Source: Bacillus cereus
Lineage (GTDB): Bacteria; Bacillota; Bacilli; Bacillales; Bacillaceae_G
Direction: 5' to 3'
NCBI RefSeq assembly: GCF_025917685.1
Contig: NZ_CP089518.1
Span: forward strand, 466,001 to 530,000
Length of the DNA stretch: 64,000 nt
The notes under the pieces are model-generated. The model was given only the letters and a program-made list of their open reading frames with translations, searched no databases and was not told where the DNA came from. The translations under genes were made by a program, and so were the position numbers. Of the stretch, positions 1 to 8,382 are shown one piece after another. How positions within the stretch are numbered: position 1 is the stretch's first letter; each line of letters starts with the position of its first letter.

Positions 1-153
1 TATTGCCTCATTTTTTGTGAATAACCAACCAGCTAAAATGAAAATACCAGATGCGATTGCAAATATAAGTTCATAATGTTTCTTTAATGTGTCCCATAAA
101 GAGGGATTGGGAATATCTTTTTTTTCTTGTAATGTTTTTACTTCTGAGTTCAT
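1..153 (-). CDS. Heavy-metal P-type ATPase, N-terminal fragment (partial)
   Basis: Only the first 51 codons lie in the window; the gene runs off the left edge on the minus strand. The ATG at 153 follows a good Shine-Dalgarno (GGAAGGAG). The peptide starts with a charged stretch (MNSEVKTLQEKK), then WDTLKKHYELIFAIASGIFILAGWLF, the start of a first membrane helix. This resembles Cd/Zn-translocating P1B-type ATPases that lack an N-terminal metal-binding domain, as I remember them from the B. cereus group. No catalytic motif (DKTGT) is in view, so the family call is inference from the N-terminus only. Confidence 0.5.
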   Translation of the reverse strand, partial: MNSEVKTLQEKKDIPNPSLWDTLKKHYELIFAIASGIFILAGWLFTKNEAI

Positions 154-223
154 TAATACTCGCTCCTTCCGAATTCTTATTGAGAAAAAGAATCAAAATC
201 GAAACCCCTATAAAACGACGAAA

Positions 224-248
224 GCTGCCATCCGTAACGGATAGCAGC
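224..248 (-). other. Stem-loop in the leader of the metal ATPase gene
   Basis: An 11-bp stem with a TAA loop (GCTGCTATCCG / CGGATGGCAGC on the minus strand, one G-U pair) sits about 70 bp upstream of the ATPase start. It is not followed by a T-run on that strand, so it is not an obvious terminator. It may be a leader structure or the end of a divergent unit. I match it to no known riboswitch. Confidence 0.35.
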
Positions 249-425
249 ATTTCTGTTGAAACTGATTTTAATAGTTATTAAGTTGTAATTATTCTACAGT
301 ATAGCATATGTTTTTATGAGATGATATGTTTTTGTTTCTATTATAAACGGAAAACTTGTGTTTTTGCACTTCCTTTGGTATATATGAATATTGTTCATAA
401 AAAGATCGGAAAGGAAGACAGCAAG

Positions 426-1376
426 TTGAAGACAGAGAAATTTTTCACCCATCCGATTGGCGTATTTATTGCTGCAATAGTAGCAACCTTTTTATGGGGA
501 AGCGCATTTCCCTTTATTAAATTAAGCTATGTTGAACTTGGAATTCAGCCACAAGAAGTCGGAGAACAAATATTATTTGCGGGTTATCGCTTTTTCTTAT
601 CTGGTGCAATGCTCTTATTATTTTTTAAAGCGTTAGGAAAAGATATGCAGTTCAAAAAGGGAACAGGGAAGCAGTTAGTTCAAATTGGTTTGTTCCAAAC
701 TTTTCTTCAATATATATGTTTTTATATTGGAATGAGTTACAGTTCAGGAATTGAAGGAGCGATTATTTCAGGAACATCATCATTCTTTCAAATTTTACTC
801 GCGCACTTTTTATATAAAGATGATGCTCTAAATATGAGAAAAGTAATTGGGGTATCTATCGGTTTTTGTGGTGTGATTTTGGTGAATGTACCGAGTGATG
901 GAAGCTTATCATTCCACTTTGGAATAGGTAGCTTATTACTTCTTGGGGCAGCAATGATGTATTCGTATGGAAATATACTAGCAAAAGAAGGTAGTAAAAC
1001 GTTAGATATTGGGTATATGACAGCATACCAAATGATTTTTGGATCAATTGGGTTACTATGTATAGGGGCATTTCAAGTTGGAGTAATACCATTTACATTT
1101 AACCTACATGCAATACTTATGCTCATATATTTATCGTTCTTATCGGCAGCGGGATTTTGTATATGGAATACAATTATGAAGTATAACAAAGTAGGAAAAG
1201 TTTCGATGTATATGTTCTTTATACCAGTGTTTGGTGTGTTACTATCCAGTCTAATTTTAGGTGAAGCAATTCATTCCTTTGTACTATTTGGATTAGCATG
1301 TGTTGCAGCGGGAATTATTGTAGTAAATCGTGCTCCGGCTAAACAGAAAATTGAGCAAGAAAAACAGGTAGCATAG
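426..1376 (+). CDS. EamA/DMT-family transporter
   Basis: A 316-residue protein with about ten hydrophobic segments arranged as two repeats, the usual architecture of DMT/EamA exporters. The first repeat opens with ATFLWGSAFPFIKLSY, the typical EamA start with a glycine-serine-proline turn; the second opens near MMYSYGNILAKEG. A TTG start at 426 is chosen because GGAAGGAAG lies eight bases upstream; the longer frame to 321 adds a poorly coding 35-residue tail with no ribosome site. It is monocistronic and followed by a terminator. The substrate cannot be told from sequence; family members export amino acids, nucleosides or drugs. Confidence 0.85.
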   Translation: MKTEKFFTHPIGVFIAAIVATFLWGSAFPFIKLSYVELGIQPQEVGEQILFAGYRFFLSGAMLLLFFKALGKDMQFKKGTGKQLVQIGLFQTFLQYICFYIGMSYSSGIEGAIISGTSSFFQILLAHFLYKDDALNMRKVIGVSIGFCGVILVNVPSDGSLSFHFGIGSLLLLGAAMMYSYGNILAKEGSKTLDIGYMTAYQMIFGSIGLLCIGAFQVGVIPFTFNLHAILMLIYLSFLSAAGFCIWNTIMKYNKVGKVSMYMFFIPVFGVLLSSLILGEAIHSFVLFGLACVAAGIIVVNRAPAKQKIEQEKQVA

Positions 1377-1400
1377 AGAACAGAAAAACGATTAAAATGG

Positions 1401-1427
1401 AAGAACAGCACTGTTCTTCTTTTTTTT
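1401..1427 (+). terminator. Rho-independent terminator after the EamA gene
   Basis: Perfect 8-bp stem AAGAACAG / CTGTTCTT with a two-base loop, followed by a run of eight T. Confidence 0.8.
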
Positions 1428-1500
1428 ACATAGAAAAAGGAAAACGTGCTATATGTAACGAAAAAAAGATAGAAAAAGCATTTATTGAGGAGAACATATT

Positions 1501-2181
1501 ATGAATGTACTTTACATTGTGTTAGTCGGGCAAATTATTCTTTTTTTAATGGGAGCAATTTATGCAATAGGACAGACGAAAAGAACGAGAAATAATATGC
1601 CGTTGCCGTTAGTGGTTCGTCTTATTCTGAGTTTTTCTTTAACTGGTAGTGCAATTTGGATATGGTTACAAGATCCGTCGGTAGAATACAGTACATGGGT
1701 TGCACTTGGTATGACTTTATCAACTATAGGAGATTTATTTATGGCAGGATTGATTCCAATTGGTCATCGATTAATTGGAGGAATGGTTACTTTCGCTCTT
1801 GCACATTGCTTCTATGTGAAAGCATTTTTACAAACAGGTATTTCATGGAATGGTTTTTGGATTGGTTTACTCGTATACGGACTCTTTTTAATTATAGGAT
1901 GGTTCTTTTTTATCCGAAATGAAAAACAGGATAAATTATTTACGATAGGGGCTCTAATTTACGGTTTGTGGGTCGGAGGAATGGCTTGTTTTGCATTCGC
2001 CTTATATTACGAGAATACAGGAATATGGTGGGTGCCAGCACTTGGTGGTTTATTGTTCGTGATTTCTGATTTTATTATCGGTGTTACAGATATCGGGGGG
2101 CGCAAACTGAAGTATGAACCACTTTGGATTTGGTTTACATATGTCGCAGCGCAGATGTGTATTGTATATGTAGGATTATAA
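1501..2181 (+). CDS. YhhN family membrane protein (lysoplasmalogenase-like)
   Basis: A 226-residue, highly hydrophobic protein with seven to eight predicted helices. The blocks GDLFMAG, GMVTFALAHCFYVKAF and LLFVISDFIIG match the YhhN/TMEM86 family, whose characterised members hydrolyse the vinyl-ether bond of lysoplasmalogens. The conserved Asp residues in GDLFMA and ISDFIIG are the likely catalytic ones. The ATG follows TGAGGAGAACATATT. It is framed by terminators on both sides, so it is a single-gene unit. The exact substrate in this bacterium is not established. Confidence 0.8.
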   Translation: MNVLYIVLVGQIILFLMGAIYAIGQTKRTRNNMPLPLVVRLILSFSLTGSAIWIWLQDPSVEYSTWVALGMTLSTIGDLFMAGLIPIGHRLIGGMVTFALAHCFYVKAFLQTGISWNGFWIGLLVYGLFLIIGWFFFIRNEKQDKLFTIGALIYGLWVGGMACFAFALYYENTGIWWVPALGGLLFVISDFIIGVTDIGGRKLKYEPLWIWFTYVAAQMCIVYVGL

Positions 2182-2231
2182 AAAGATACTCTCAAAAATA
2201 GTAGATAGGCTATTTTGAGAGTATCTTTTTT
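2181..2231 (+). terminator. Rho-independent terminator after the YhhN gene
   Basis: Very long stem, AAAGATACTCTCAAAATAG-type arms pairing across a short loop around GTAGATAGG, ending in TTTTTT. It overlaps the stop codon region. Confidence 0.85.
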
Positions 2232-2468
2232 ATTACTATGCTACTATATTTTTCTGTTTGATTTATGTAGTACTTTATATTTTCTAAGCATGAATTTAAT
2301 AGAAAAAGTCCCGCTTGGTAGATAGGGGATATAGTATATAAAAATAGCAAATTTATGAGAGTTATTATTTTTATATTTGTAATATTCTAATGTTGTAATT
2401 CAGAATTTTGTGGAAATTAATCGGTCGGAGTACTTATAATAAAAATAAAAAGATGATGAGATGGTGGA

Positions 2469-3005
2469 ATGATGCAAAAGAAAAAACGTTTGCGTGAATT
2501 CTTTGAAATAATTGCAATAGCATGTTTATTAGTGTTTTTGGCAAAAATCTTTTTGTTTTTTCCTACGACTGTAAAAGGAGCATCGATGAGGCCGACGTTA
2601 CAAGATGGAGATAAAGTAATCATTAATAAACTTGCCAAGAAATTTGAAAGTTATGAGAGAGAGGATATTATTGTCGTGAAGACAGATAATTTTTACGTGA
2701 AGAGAGTTATTGGATTGCCAGGAGATGTAATTGAGATGAAGAATGATCAATTATATGTTAATCATCAAGTGAAAAACGAAGAGTATTTAAATAATAATAA
2801 AAAACAGGCAGAAAAATTACTTATCAATTTAACTGAAGATTTTGGACCGATTACAATTCCTAAAAATAAAATTTTTGTGATGGGAGATAATCGTTTAGTT
2901 AGTAGGGATAGTAGGAACGGCTTAGGGCTCATTGATAGAACAGAAGTATTAGGAAAGCTCATGGCGATATATTATCCATTTGAACATGTGAAAATTGTAA
3001 ATTAA
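2469..3005 (+). CDS. sip: Type I signal peptidase
   Basis: A 178-residue SipS-type signal peptidase, anchored by one N-terminal helix (residues about 11-31) with the catalytic domain outside. It removes signal peptides from secreted pre-proteins. The Ser/Lys dyad is visible: Ser39 in GASMRPTL and Lys78 in YVKRVIGLPGD. The conserved late box GDNRLVSRDSRNGLG (about residues 139-153) is intact. The length is normal for Bacillus minor or major Sip enzymes. Two adjacent ATG codons can start translation, and the Shine-Dalgarno is weak. A strong bidirectional terminator follows. B. cereus-group genomes carry several paralogues, so the exact letter (S/T/W) is not assigned. Confidence 0.93.
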   Translation: MMQKKKRLREFFEIIAIACLLVFLAKIFLFFPTTVKGASMRPTLQDGDKVIINKLAKKFESYEREDIIVVKTDNFYVKRVIGLPGDVIEMKNDQLYVNHQVKNEEYLNNNKKQAEKLLINLTEDFGPITIPKNKIFVMGDNRLVSRDSRNGLGLIDRTEVLGKLMAIYYPFEHVKIVN

Positions 3006-3009
3006 AAAT

Positions 3010-3047
3010 AAGAAAAACCAAGCGAATTAGTTGCTTGGTTTTTCTTG
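3010..3047. terminator. Bidirectional terminator after the sip gene
   Basis: AAGAAAAACCAAGC / GCTTGGTTTTTCTT stem of 14 bp with a nine-base loop; A-rich and T-rich flanks make it functional from either side. Confidence 0.85.
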
Positions 3048-3067
3048 TTTAAACAGTTGATGTTGTA

Positions 3068-3164
3068 TTTATCCCGCATCCACTGCCCATAAACGCCCGA
3101 TTGATGCGGGCTAATAATCAGTGGGGGATGAACAAAAACCCCACTGATTAAAGTTTCACTTTAT
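3068..3164 (+). repeat. bcr1-like repeat, short form (copy A)
   Basis: 97 bp bounded by TTTAT at both ends (3068-3072 and 3160-3164). It shares the left end TATCCCGCAT, the middle CCCGATTG...GGCTAATAATCAGTGGGG, and the right end CCCCACTGATTAAAGTTTCACTTTAT with the other copies in this window. It lacks most of the central hairpin present in the 154-bp copy at 21438. Its right end overlaps the last codons and stop of the minus-strand GTPase gene. Identification as bcr1 is from memory of the element's length and TTTAT ends. Confidence 0.75.
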
Positions 3165-5912
3165 TGTTTCTTGTGAAGCGATAGTTTCAATATTTAACAT
3201 GAATTTTTTTTGTAACAATTGCAATTTAAATAGTGTTAAAGGATCATGATAAGTTTCTGGATTGGTTCTTAGCTTTGTTAATGTTTGCTCATCTTCTTGT
3301 ATTTCAAGTTGGGCCGCTTCTACAGTTTGTTTCAATATGCTAAGAGGGTCTTTAAAGAACATCATGATATCACGTTCTAGCGCACCTTCAAATACTTCAA
3401 ATTGAAGGAAGAATTGTTTTGAAATCATCTGAGCAACTTCTGTATAATCTTCTGTTTCAATATATTGTTTATATTTATTTGATAGCATAGATTGGTTTTT
3501 TTGCATATTACCGAATAATTTCCCTGCACTTTTTAAGAAAAATTGTGTTGGTGTAAAGCGTAATAAAATATTGATGTTAGCCACTGTAATTCTGTTCGTC
3601 ATTCTTGCAACATCTCTATCCCAGTCATCTAGTAATTTGAAATCGCAAGGAAGTTTAATACGCTCTTCCTCATAGAGTTTATTAAAGGTATCGCCCATTT
3701 CATCTAAATAAGCCTGAGCTTGGATGAATTCATTATGAGCAGTTTCAATCCACTCTTGAATAGACTGAGTAAACTTAGGAAGAAGCACTTGCTGTACATG
3801 CTTTTGAATTCTTTCATTCATTGCTACATTTAGTTCTTCATGGACTAATTTGAAATCACTATCTTCTTGAACGAGATCAGAGCAACTCTGCAACAATTCA
3901 GGGATTTGAGAATGTATATCCCGCGTAATCTCTTCTTTCGTTAAAAGATAAGATTCTGTAATAGAACGAATTTTATCTTTTTGGATGGCAGTAAGATTAT
4001 TAATAAAACCATCAAGTTTCACTAAAATATGCTTATTCCAGCGGACTGATTTCACTAACGTATTTTCTAATTCCACACGTTCATTTAAAAGGTATGCAAT
4101 TGTTTTTTGGATAAACCATAATAATTTTTCAATGCGTTCTTTTTCCACGTTACGCTGAGTAAGGTTAGAAAGAATAGAGTCTGTTACATTACCTAGCTGT
4201 TCACTACTCTCTTGGGAAGGAGAATAAGGGAACAATTGTGCTTCAGGGAAATGTACGAGTATTTTCTTTTTAATGTTGTTCGTGATGTTTTCGCTAGTAT
4301 TCGTATCAATTGTTTGTAAGATGAATTGAATCTGTAAATTAGGTACTTGCTCACGAATATATAGTAATGTATTGAGCTCTTCATCATGTAATGGTGAAGC
4401 TGAATTTAGTACATAGATGAGACTATCTGCTGCCTGTAAGTATTCGAAATGAGAGCTGTTTTTGTCAAGTTGTCCATGCATAGTAGGTGTGACAAGGAAT
4501 GAAAACTTATTTTTTCGTAAAAATCTACTTGGTAATTTAACTTCAATACATTTTTTTTCTAGTTCTGACTGAGAAGGTACCGCCAGTATGTTATGAAGTT
4601 CGTCAAAGTTTGGTATATTTCGTATATCTAGCTCTGTAAGCTCAGTTATTTCAGTTTGACTATCATCTTTAAATGTAATTGCAGTTGTTATAGTCTCATT
4701 TAATATATTTTCGCCTAGTATAGAGTTAATAAAGGCTGATTTATCATAATCGCTAGCTCCTGCTACTAGAAGTTGTGCAACGTTTAAATCGTATAACTCA
4801 CGAACAAGTAGTGTGAATTGATGACCTAAATCTACATCATTCTTCTCAGCCCATACAGCAATCGTTTCAAATAATGTTGATACGTCAGCCATATCAACAT
4901 TTGAATGAGCTGATGCATTTGAGAGTAAGGCACCTGCACTTTTTACAAGTAATGATTCTAGGGTTGTCGGTGAAACTTCATTCCATGCTAATACTGCTGC
5001 GGAGACAAGTAAAGAATCTTCCGCTTTTGTTAAACTAAACCAATTTGTTAATAAATCTGGTACAAGTCCTTGTAATTCGTGCATGAAATGTTGTCCAGTA
5101 ATCAATTCGAAGTACGTCTCTTGATAGCGAGTAGAAATTTCATTCCAATCGTCATTAGCATCTACTTCAATATGTAAGAATAAGTGATTTATTGTTTGAA
5201 TCCAAGGTAGATGGAATGATTCATTTTCATAGCTATTCCAAAGTGAAATAACAAGTTCTTTAAACTGAACTTGATCAATAGCGTATAAGGCTTTTAAAGA
5301 TTCATAGAAATACTCAGGTTTTATTTTGTTGGTAAAGCCTCTGTTTACATAATTGATTAAAGTATCAAACCAGTGTAATGATTTTGTTCGAATTCCTTCT
5401 TGAACAGCGAGTTCAATAGCATTATTCCAATCTTCTTGTTTTTCATAGAATGATCGAGCGATTGCAGTAATATTTGGATAGTTCGGTTGAAACGCAACAG
5501 CTTCACTAATCGTCTTAAATGCTAGACCTAAACGATTTTGCTCGATATAAAGAGAAAGAAGTTGTAGGGAAACTTCCATCGTAAGAGTTGTATCTTCTGT
5601 TTGGATAGATGTATAAATTTCTTCTGCTTTTGGTAAGAAATCTAATTCGAAATAAGCATCTGCAATATTCTTCATGGCCCAGAGAGCAAGTTCATTATTT
5701 ACTTTCTCCCATTTGAATATAGCGGCTTCAAAGTCTTTAGTTTGAAAATAAACTTCACCTTGTGCAAAGCGAATATTAGATATATTGGAGAATTCATTTT
5801 TCGATTCATTTATATATGCTTCACCGAGTACTTCCGTTACCGGGATGGAAGGGTCTTCTGTTAAAAATGTTTTATAGTAAATCTTTTGGATAAATTGTTT
5901 TTCAATGGTCAT
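3156..5912 (-). CDS. TPR protein with a degenerate dynamin-like GTPase domain
   Basis: A 918-residue soluble protein. Residues about 45-175 contain TPR-like helical repeats (FAQGEVYFQTKDFEAAIFKWEKV, IADAYFELDFLPKAEEIY). From about 378 a dynamin-like GTPase core begins with VAQLLVAGASDYDKSAFINSILGE. The P-loop reads G385-A-S-D-Y-D-K391-S392, so the lysine is kept but the preceding glycine is Asp. A switch-I like TITTAITF follows near 408, but the G3 DxPG motif is not recognisable. The C-terminal 350 residues are helical and coiled-coil rich, like the stalk of bacterial dynamins. The start is ATG after AGGGGGAAC. The last two codons and the stop come from a bcr1 copy. The function is unknown; membrane remodelling is only an inference. 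Confidence 0.75.
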   Translation of the reverse strand: MTIEKQFIQKIYYKTFLTEDPSIPVTEVLGEAYINESKNEFSNISNIRFAQGEVYFQTKDFEAAIFKWEKVNNELALWAMKNIADAYFELDFLPKAEEIYTSIQTEDTTLTMEVSLQLLSLYIEQNRLGLAFKTISEAVAFQPNYPNITAIARSFYEKQEDWNNAIELAVQEGIRTKSLHWFDTLINYVNRGFTNKIKPEYFYESLKALYAIDQVQFKELVISLWNSYENESFHLPWIQTINHLFLHIEVDANDDWNEISTRYQETYFELITGQHFMHELQGLVPDLLTNWFSLTKAEDSLLVSAAVLAWNEVSPTTLESLLVKSAGALLSNASAHSNVDMADVSTLFETIAVWAEKNDVDLGHQFTLLVRELYDLNVAQLLVAGASDYDKSAFINSILGENILNETITTAITFKDDSQTEITELTELDIRNIPNFDELHNILAVPSQSELEKKCIEVKLPSRFLRKNKFSFLVTPTMHGQLDKNSSHFEYLQAADSLIYVLNSASPLHDEELNTLLYIREQVPNLQIQFILQTIDTNTSENITNNIKKKILVHFPEAQLFPYSPSQESSEQLGNVTDSILSNLTQRNVEKERIEKLLWFIQKTIAYLLNERVELENTLVKSVRWNKHILVKLDGFINNLTAIQKDKIRSITESYLLTKEEITRDIHSQIPELLQSCSDLVQEDSDFKLVHEELNVAMNERIQKHVQQVLLPKFTQSIQEWIETAHNEFIQAQAYLDEMGDTFNKLYEEERIKLPCDFKLLDDWDRDVARMTNRITVANINILLRFTPTQFFLKSAGKLFGNMQKNQSMLSNKYKQYIETEDYTEVAQMISKQFFLQFEVFEGALERDIMMFFKDPLSILKQTVEAAQLEIQEDEQTLTKLRTNPETYHDPLTLFKLQLLQKKFMLNIETIASQETIK

Positions 5913-6108
5913 GTTCGTTCCCCCTGTATAATTTAGAAAAATGATGTTGTATGTAAAAGGGTGCGTGTTACTCTAATAGGTAGAAGTTGCATCATATAGA
6001 CCAAACTATGTTTTTGCTAGATATATCATTTTTCCTGAGAGTTAAACCGTTGCAAAAAGTAACTTTCCTTTATTGTAACAAAAAAATAAGCCTATGAATT
6101 TTTATTTT

Positions 6109-6208
6109 TTAATCCTGCTATTTGCGGGCTGTCCGTAAAAGCCCGATTGCTGTGGGCTAATAATCAGTGGAGATGGACAAAACCCTACGGATTAAAGTTT
6201 TACCTTAT
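6109..6208 (+). repeat. Degenerate bcr1-like repeat (copy B) in a gene-free gap
   Basis: About 100 bp similar to copy A but with eroded ends (AATCCTGC left, TACCTTAT right) and a weakened hairpin (CAGTGGAGATGGACAAAACCCTACGG). It is the most diverged copy in the window. The rest of the 5913-6341 gap shows no gene; it should hold the promoters of the two divergent genes, but I can name no clear -35/-10 pair. Confidence 0.6.
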
Positions 6209-6341
6209 CTCTGTTAAAGGAATGAATAGAAGTAGAGTTCAATATAAAAACACTGTATATTGAATATGTATACCATGTTTGCCTTAAAGATAGAACGGGC
6301 ACAATATGGAATAACGATCGTGCATAGGATGTGTCTTCCGA

Positions 6342-6935
6342 ATGGAACAACATGTTGGCGAGTTAATCGCACATTATGGGTATTTTGGAATTATTATAGC
6401 TTTAGCTGGTGGGATTGTTGGATTACCGATACCGGATGAGTTTTTATTGACTTTTATCGGTTATAATATTTCAAAAGGAGTTATGTCAGGAACAGCTGCA
6501 TTTTTAAGTGGAATGGCAGGTGCGATGATTGGTATTACATTAAGTTACATCTTAGGTTTAAAACTCGGGCTCCCTGTTTTAAAAAAATACGGTCCGAAAA
6601 TTAGAATTAAAGAACATCATATTGAAAAAACACATATCTTATTTGAAAAATACGGTCCGTTTCTTTTAATGATTGGCTACTTTATACCGGGAGTACGTCA
6701 CCTAACAGCATATTTTGCTGGGGTTTCGAATTTAACATGGTGGCGTTTTTGTCTGTATGCTTACGGTGGTGCACTAATTTGGATAAGTGTTTTTATTGGC
6801 CTAGGTTGGAAACTAGGAGAGAAGTGGCGCTTCGTTGAGTATAGTTTACATCATTATGGAATGTGGATTTTATTTATTTCGGCAATTGTAACATTGATTG
6901 TGTGGATTTACATAAGGAAAAGAAAAAACCGCTAA
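6342..6935 (+). CDS. DedA family membrane protein (VTT domain)
   Basis: A 197-residue protein with five or six membrane segments and the SNARE-associated/VTT signature: an early re-entrant GGIVGLPIPDEFLL and the later YFIPGVRHLTAYFAG with its conserved Pro-Gly-x-Arg. DedA proteins are proposed undecaprenyl-phosphate or phospholipid flippases supporting envelope growth and proton-motive-force homeostasis. The ATG has only a weak ribosome site (GGATGTG). A bidirectional terminator overlaps its 3' end and separates it from the convergent EamA gene. The specific lipid substrate is not known from sequence. Confidence 0.88.
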   Translation: MEQHVGELIAHYGYFGIIIALAGGIVGLPIPDEFLLTFIGYNISKGVMSGTAAFLSGMAGAMIGITLSYILGLKLGLPVLKKYGPKIRIKEHHIEKTHILFEKYGPFLLMIGYFIPGVRHLTAYFAGVSNLTWWRFCLYAYGGALIWISVFIGLGWKLGEKWRFVEYSLHHYGMWILFISAIVTLIVWIYIRKRKNR

Positions 6936-6950
6936 TAATAGCGGTTTTTT
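6923..6950. terminator. Bidirectional terminator between convergent genes
   Basis: AAAAAACCGCTA / TAGCGGTTTTTT palindrome. It overlaps the stop region of both the DedA gene and the minus-strand half-EamA gene. Confidence 0.9.
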
Positions 6951-7377
6951 AGCTGAAAGCAACAAATAATACACCAGCTGTAATAAAGACTACACCAATA
7001 CCAGTCATAAAGTTTAACTTTTCCCCCAATATAATCATTGCGAGAATAATGGAAAATACTACACTTAATTTATCGATAGGTGCTACTTGTGAGACTTTTC
7101 CTGTTTTTAGTGCAAGAAAATAAAATAGCCATGACGAAGCACCAGCGATTCCACTTAATGTGATAAATAGCAGTGCTTTTTTATTTAGGAGGACATCACC
7201 GATATTTTGAAATTTACCTTGTATAATAATAACCCCTACCATAAATAATGCCATAATAATAGATCGAATAGTTGTTGCAACGTTAGCATCGATTCCATCT
7301 AAGCCAATCTTTCCAAAAATAGATACGAGGGCGGCAGCAATTGCTGATAATAGTGCGAATAATAGCCATGAACTCAT
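6949..7377 (-). CDS. Half-size EamA transporter (single repeat)
   Basis: A 142-residue protein with five hydrophobic helices, equal to one EamA repeat (LSAIAAALVSIFGKIGLDGID at the start, LAMIILGEKLNFMTGIGVVFITAGVLFVAFS at the end). Half-size EamA proteins must dimerise to form a ten-helix transporter, like SMR proteins. The ATG follows GGAGGAATTTCACT. Upstream lies a Fur-like palindrome (7411-7425) overlapping a TATAAT, so iron control is suggested. The substrate is unknown; iron-linked export or siderophore-related transport is inference. Confidence 0.82.
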   Translation of the reverse strand: MSSWLLFALLSAIAAALVSIFGKIGLDGIDANVATTIRSIIMALFMVGVIIIQGKFQNIGDVLLNKKALLFITLSGIAGASSWLFYFLALKTGKVSQVAPIDKLSVVFSIILAMIILGEKLNFMTGIGVVFITAGVLFVAFS

Positions 7378-7410
7378 AGTGAAATTCCTCCAATCTTACA
7401 TTATTATACA

Positions 7411-7425
7411 TGAAAATCATTCTCA
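7411..7425 (-). promoter_or_regulatory. Candidate Fur box upstream of the half-EamA gene
   Basis: TGAAAATCATTCTCA fits the 7-1-7 Fur palindrome TGATAAT-N-ATTATCA with two mismatches placed symmetrically, inside a longer TACATGA...TCATGTA dyad. On the minus strand a TATAAT hexamer overlaps the edge of the dyad (7402-7407), so a bound repressor would cover the promoter. The site is 34 bp from the start codon. Confidence 0.5.
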
Positions 7426-7441
7426 TGTATAAAAACGAAAC

Positions 7442-7478
7442 AACCCCCCACTTTATATTTTTAATAAGGTGGGGGGGT
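7442..7478 (-). terminator. Terminator-like GC-rich hairpin
   Basis: CCCCCCAC / GTGGGGGG stem of eight pairs with an A/T-rich loop, just downstream of the minus-strand BH0509-type gene. On the minus strand it is followed by TTGTTTCGTTTTT. Confidence 0.65.
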
Positions 7479-7484
7479 ATTATA

Positions 7485-7631
7485 CTACTCTGCTATTTCT
7501 TCATATAAAAAGTACGTTACATTATAAATATGCTCTACTTCATCATCCGTCATAAATAATAATTCGTCACGTTCAATCCCTTTTTTCTTTTCAATAAACT
7601 CAATCATGTTTTTTCGTTCTTCTCTTTTCAT
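7485..7631 (-). CDS. BH0509 family small protein
   Basis: A 48-residue protein, MKREERKNMIEFIEKKKG...ELLFMTDDEVEHIYNVTYFLYEE, rich in charged helix formers. It matches what I remember of the BH0509 family of tiny Bacillus proteins with no known role. A ribosome site GAGAGGAG lies 13 bases before the ATG; a TTG one codon upstream has better spacing and could be the true start. It is isolated between two minus-strand genes and followed by a GC-rich hairpin. Confidence 0.7.
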   Translation of the reverse strand: MKREERKNMIEFIEKKKGIERDELLFMTDDEVEHIYNVTYFLYEEIAE

Positions 7632-7751
7632 CAATTTTTATTTCTCCTCTCAATCTGTTTTAATACAGTTTATTTAAGTTACTGCTATTATATAACAGAA
7701 TCTTTAGAAAGTTCCACCTATTTTATTGTTTTTTTCAGAAGAACCTTTCGA

Positions 7752-7783
7752 CAAAACAAGCCCACCTAAGGGGGCTTGTTTTT
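7752..7783 (-). terminator. Terminator after the PNPOx-like gene
   Basis: ACAAGCCC / GGGCTTGT stem with an eight-base loop and flanking A/T runs. On the minus strand it follows the stop of the PNPOx-like gene by a few bases. Confidence 0.75.
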
Positions 7784-7786
7784 ATT

Positions 7787-8203
7787 TTATAGTCGTAAAA
7801 ACTCGGGCTCGGTCGTACCAGCACCATCGATGTAATAAATTGTGTCGGGATTGATTTTAATTAGTACATAATTAGGATCTTCCGCACCGAGTAACCAGCG
7901 TTTTAAGCTATTAGTCCAAAACTTGTTTTTTAACGTTTGATCTTCTTCAATGGAAGCTATACCTTCAACTTCAATGTAATCTTCATCTAATTTCTTTCCC
8001 TCTCGCCCAAGTAGTACATGTACATTTGGATTCTTTTCGATATCTGTTATCTTTTTTGAATTTCGATCTGTTGCAACATATAGTACAAAATCTTCGTGGA
8101 AAAACATCATAAAGGCACCATGTGGCTTATCGTTACGTACAGTAGATAATACGCCAGTACGTTGACCTTGAATAATAGTTGCGATTTTTTCTTTTAAGTG
8201 CAT
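7787..8203 (-). CDS. Pyridoxamine 5'-phosphate oxidase-like (general stress protein 26 type)
   Basis: A 138-residue split-barrel flavin-binding-fold protein. Its N-terminal strand pattern RTGVLSTVRNDKPHGAFMMFFHEDFVLYVATDRNSKKITDIEKNPNVHVLL is typical of the PNPOx-like/YdaG group, which bind FMN or F420-type cofactors in other members. The full length is normal for the short stress-protein subgroup, which lacks the PNPOx C-terminal catalytic region, so a true pyridoxamine oxidase function is unlikely. The ATG follows AAAGGGG. B. subtilis relatives are sigma-B dependent, but I see no convincing sigma-B promoter here. Confidence 0.82.
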   Translation of the reverse strand: MHLKEKIATIIQGQRTGVLSTVRNDKPHGAFMMFFHEDFVLYVATDRNSKKITDIEKNPNVHVLLGREGKKLDEDYIEVEGIASIEEDQTLKNKFWTNSLKRWLLGAEDPNYVLIKINPDTIYYIDGAGTTEPEFLRL

Positions 8204-8382
8204 ATTTTTAACCCCTTTTCATAATTTATAATTTTCTCCGTTTAAACAAGATAATTTAAATATCTTTCATACTGTTTTCTTCAATCTGATTTTTTAAACA
8301 CAATTGTGATGAAATCGGACAAGTTAGGAGAAGAATAATATTAATGATGAGGAGAAATACATACGATGGAAGGATGGAAAGC

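Noticed and set aside
87..281. 64-codon plus-strand frame at the left edge
   Set aside because: It overlaps the start of the minus-strand P-type ATPase, has no ribosome site and covers the leader hairpin; it is a shadow frame.
8204..8282. Sigma-B promoter for the PNPOx-like stress gene
   Set aside because: A GTTTAA is present, but no GGGTAT-like -10 at the right distance.
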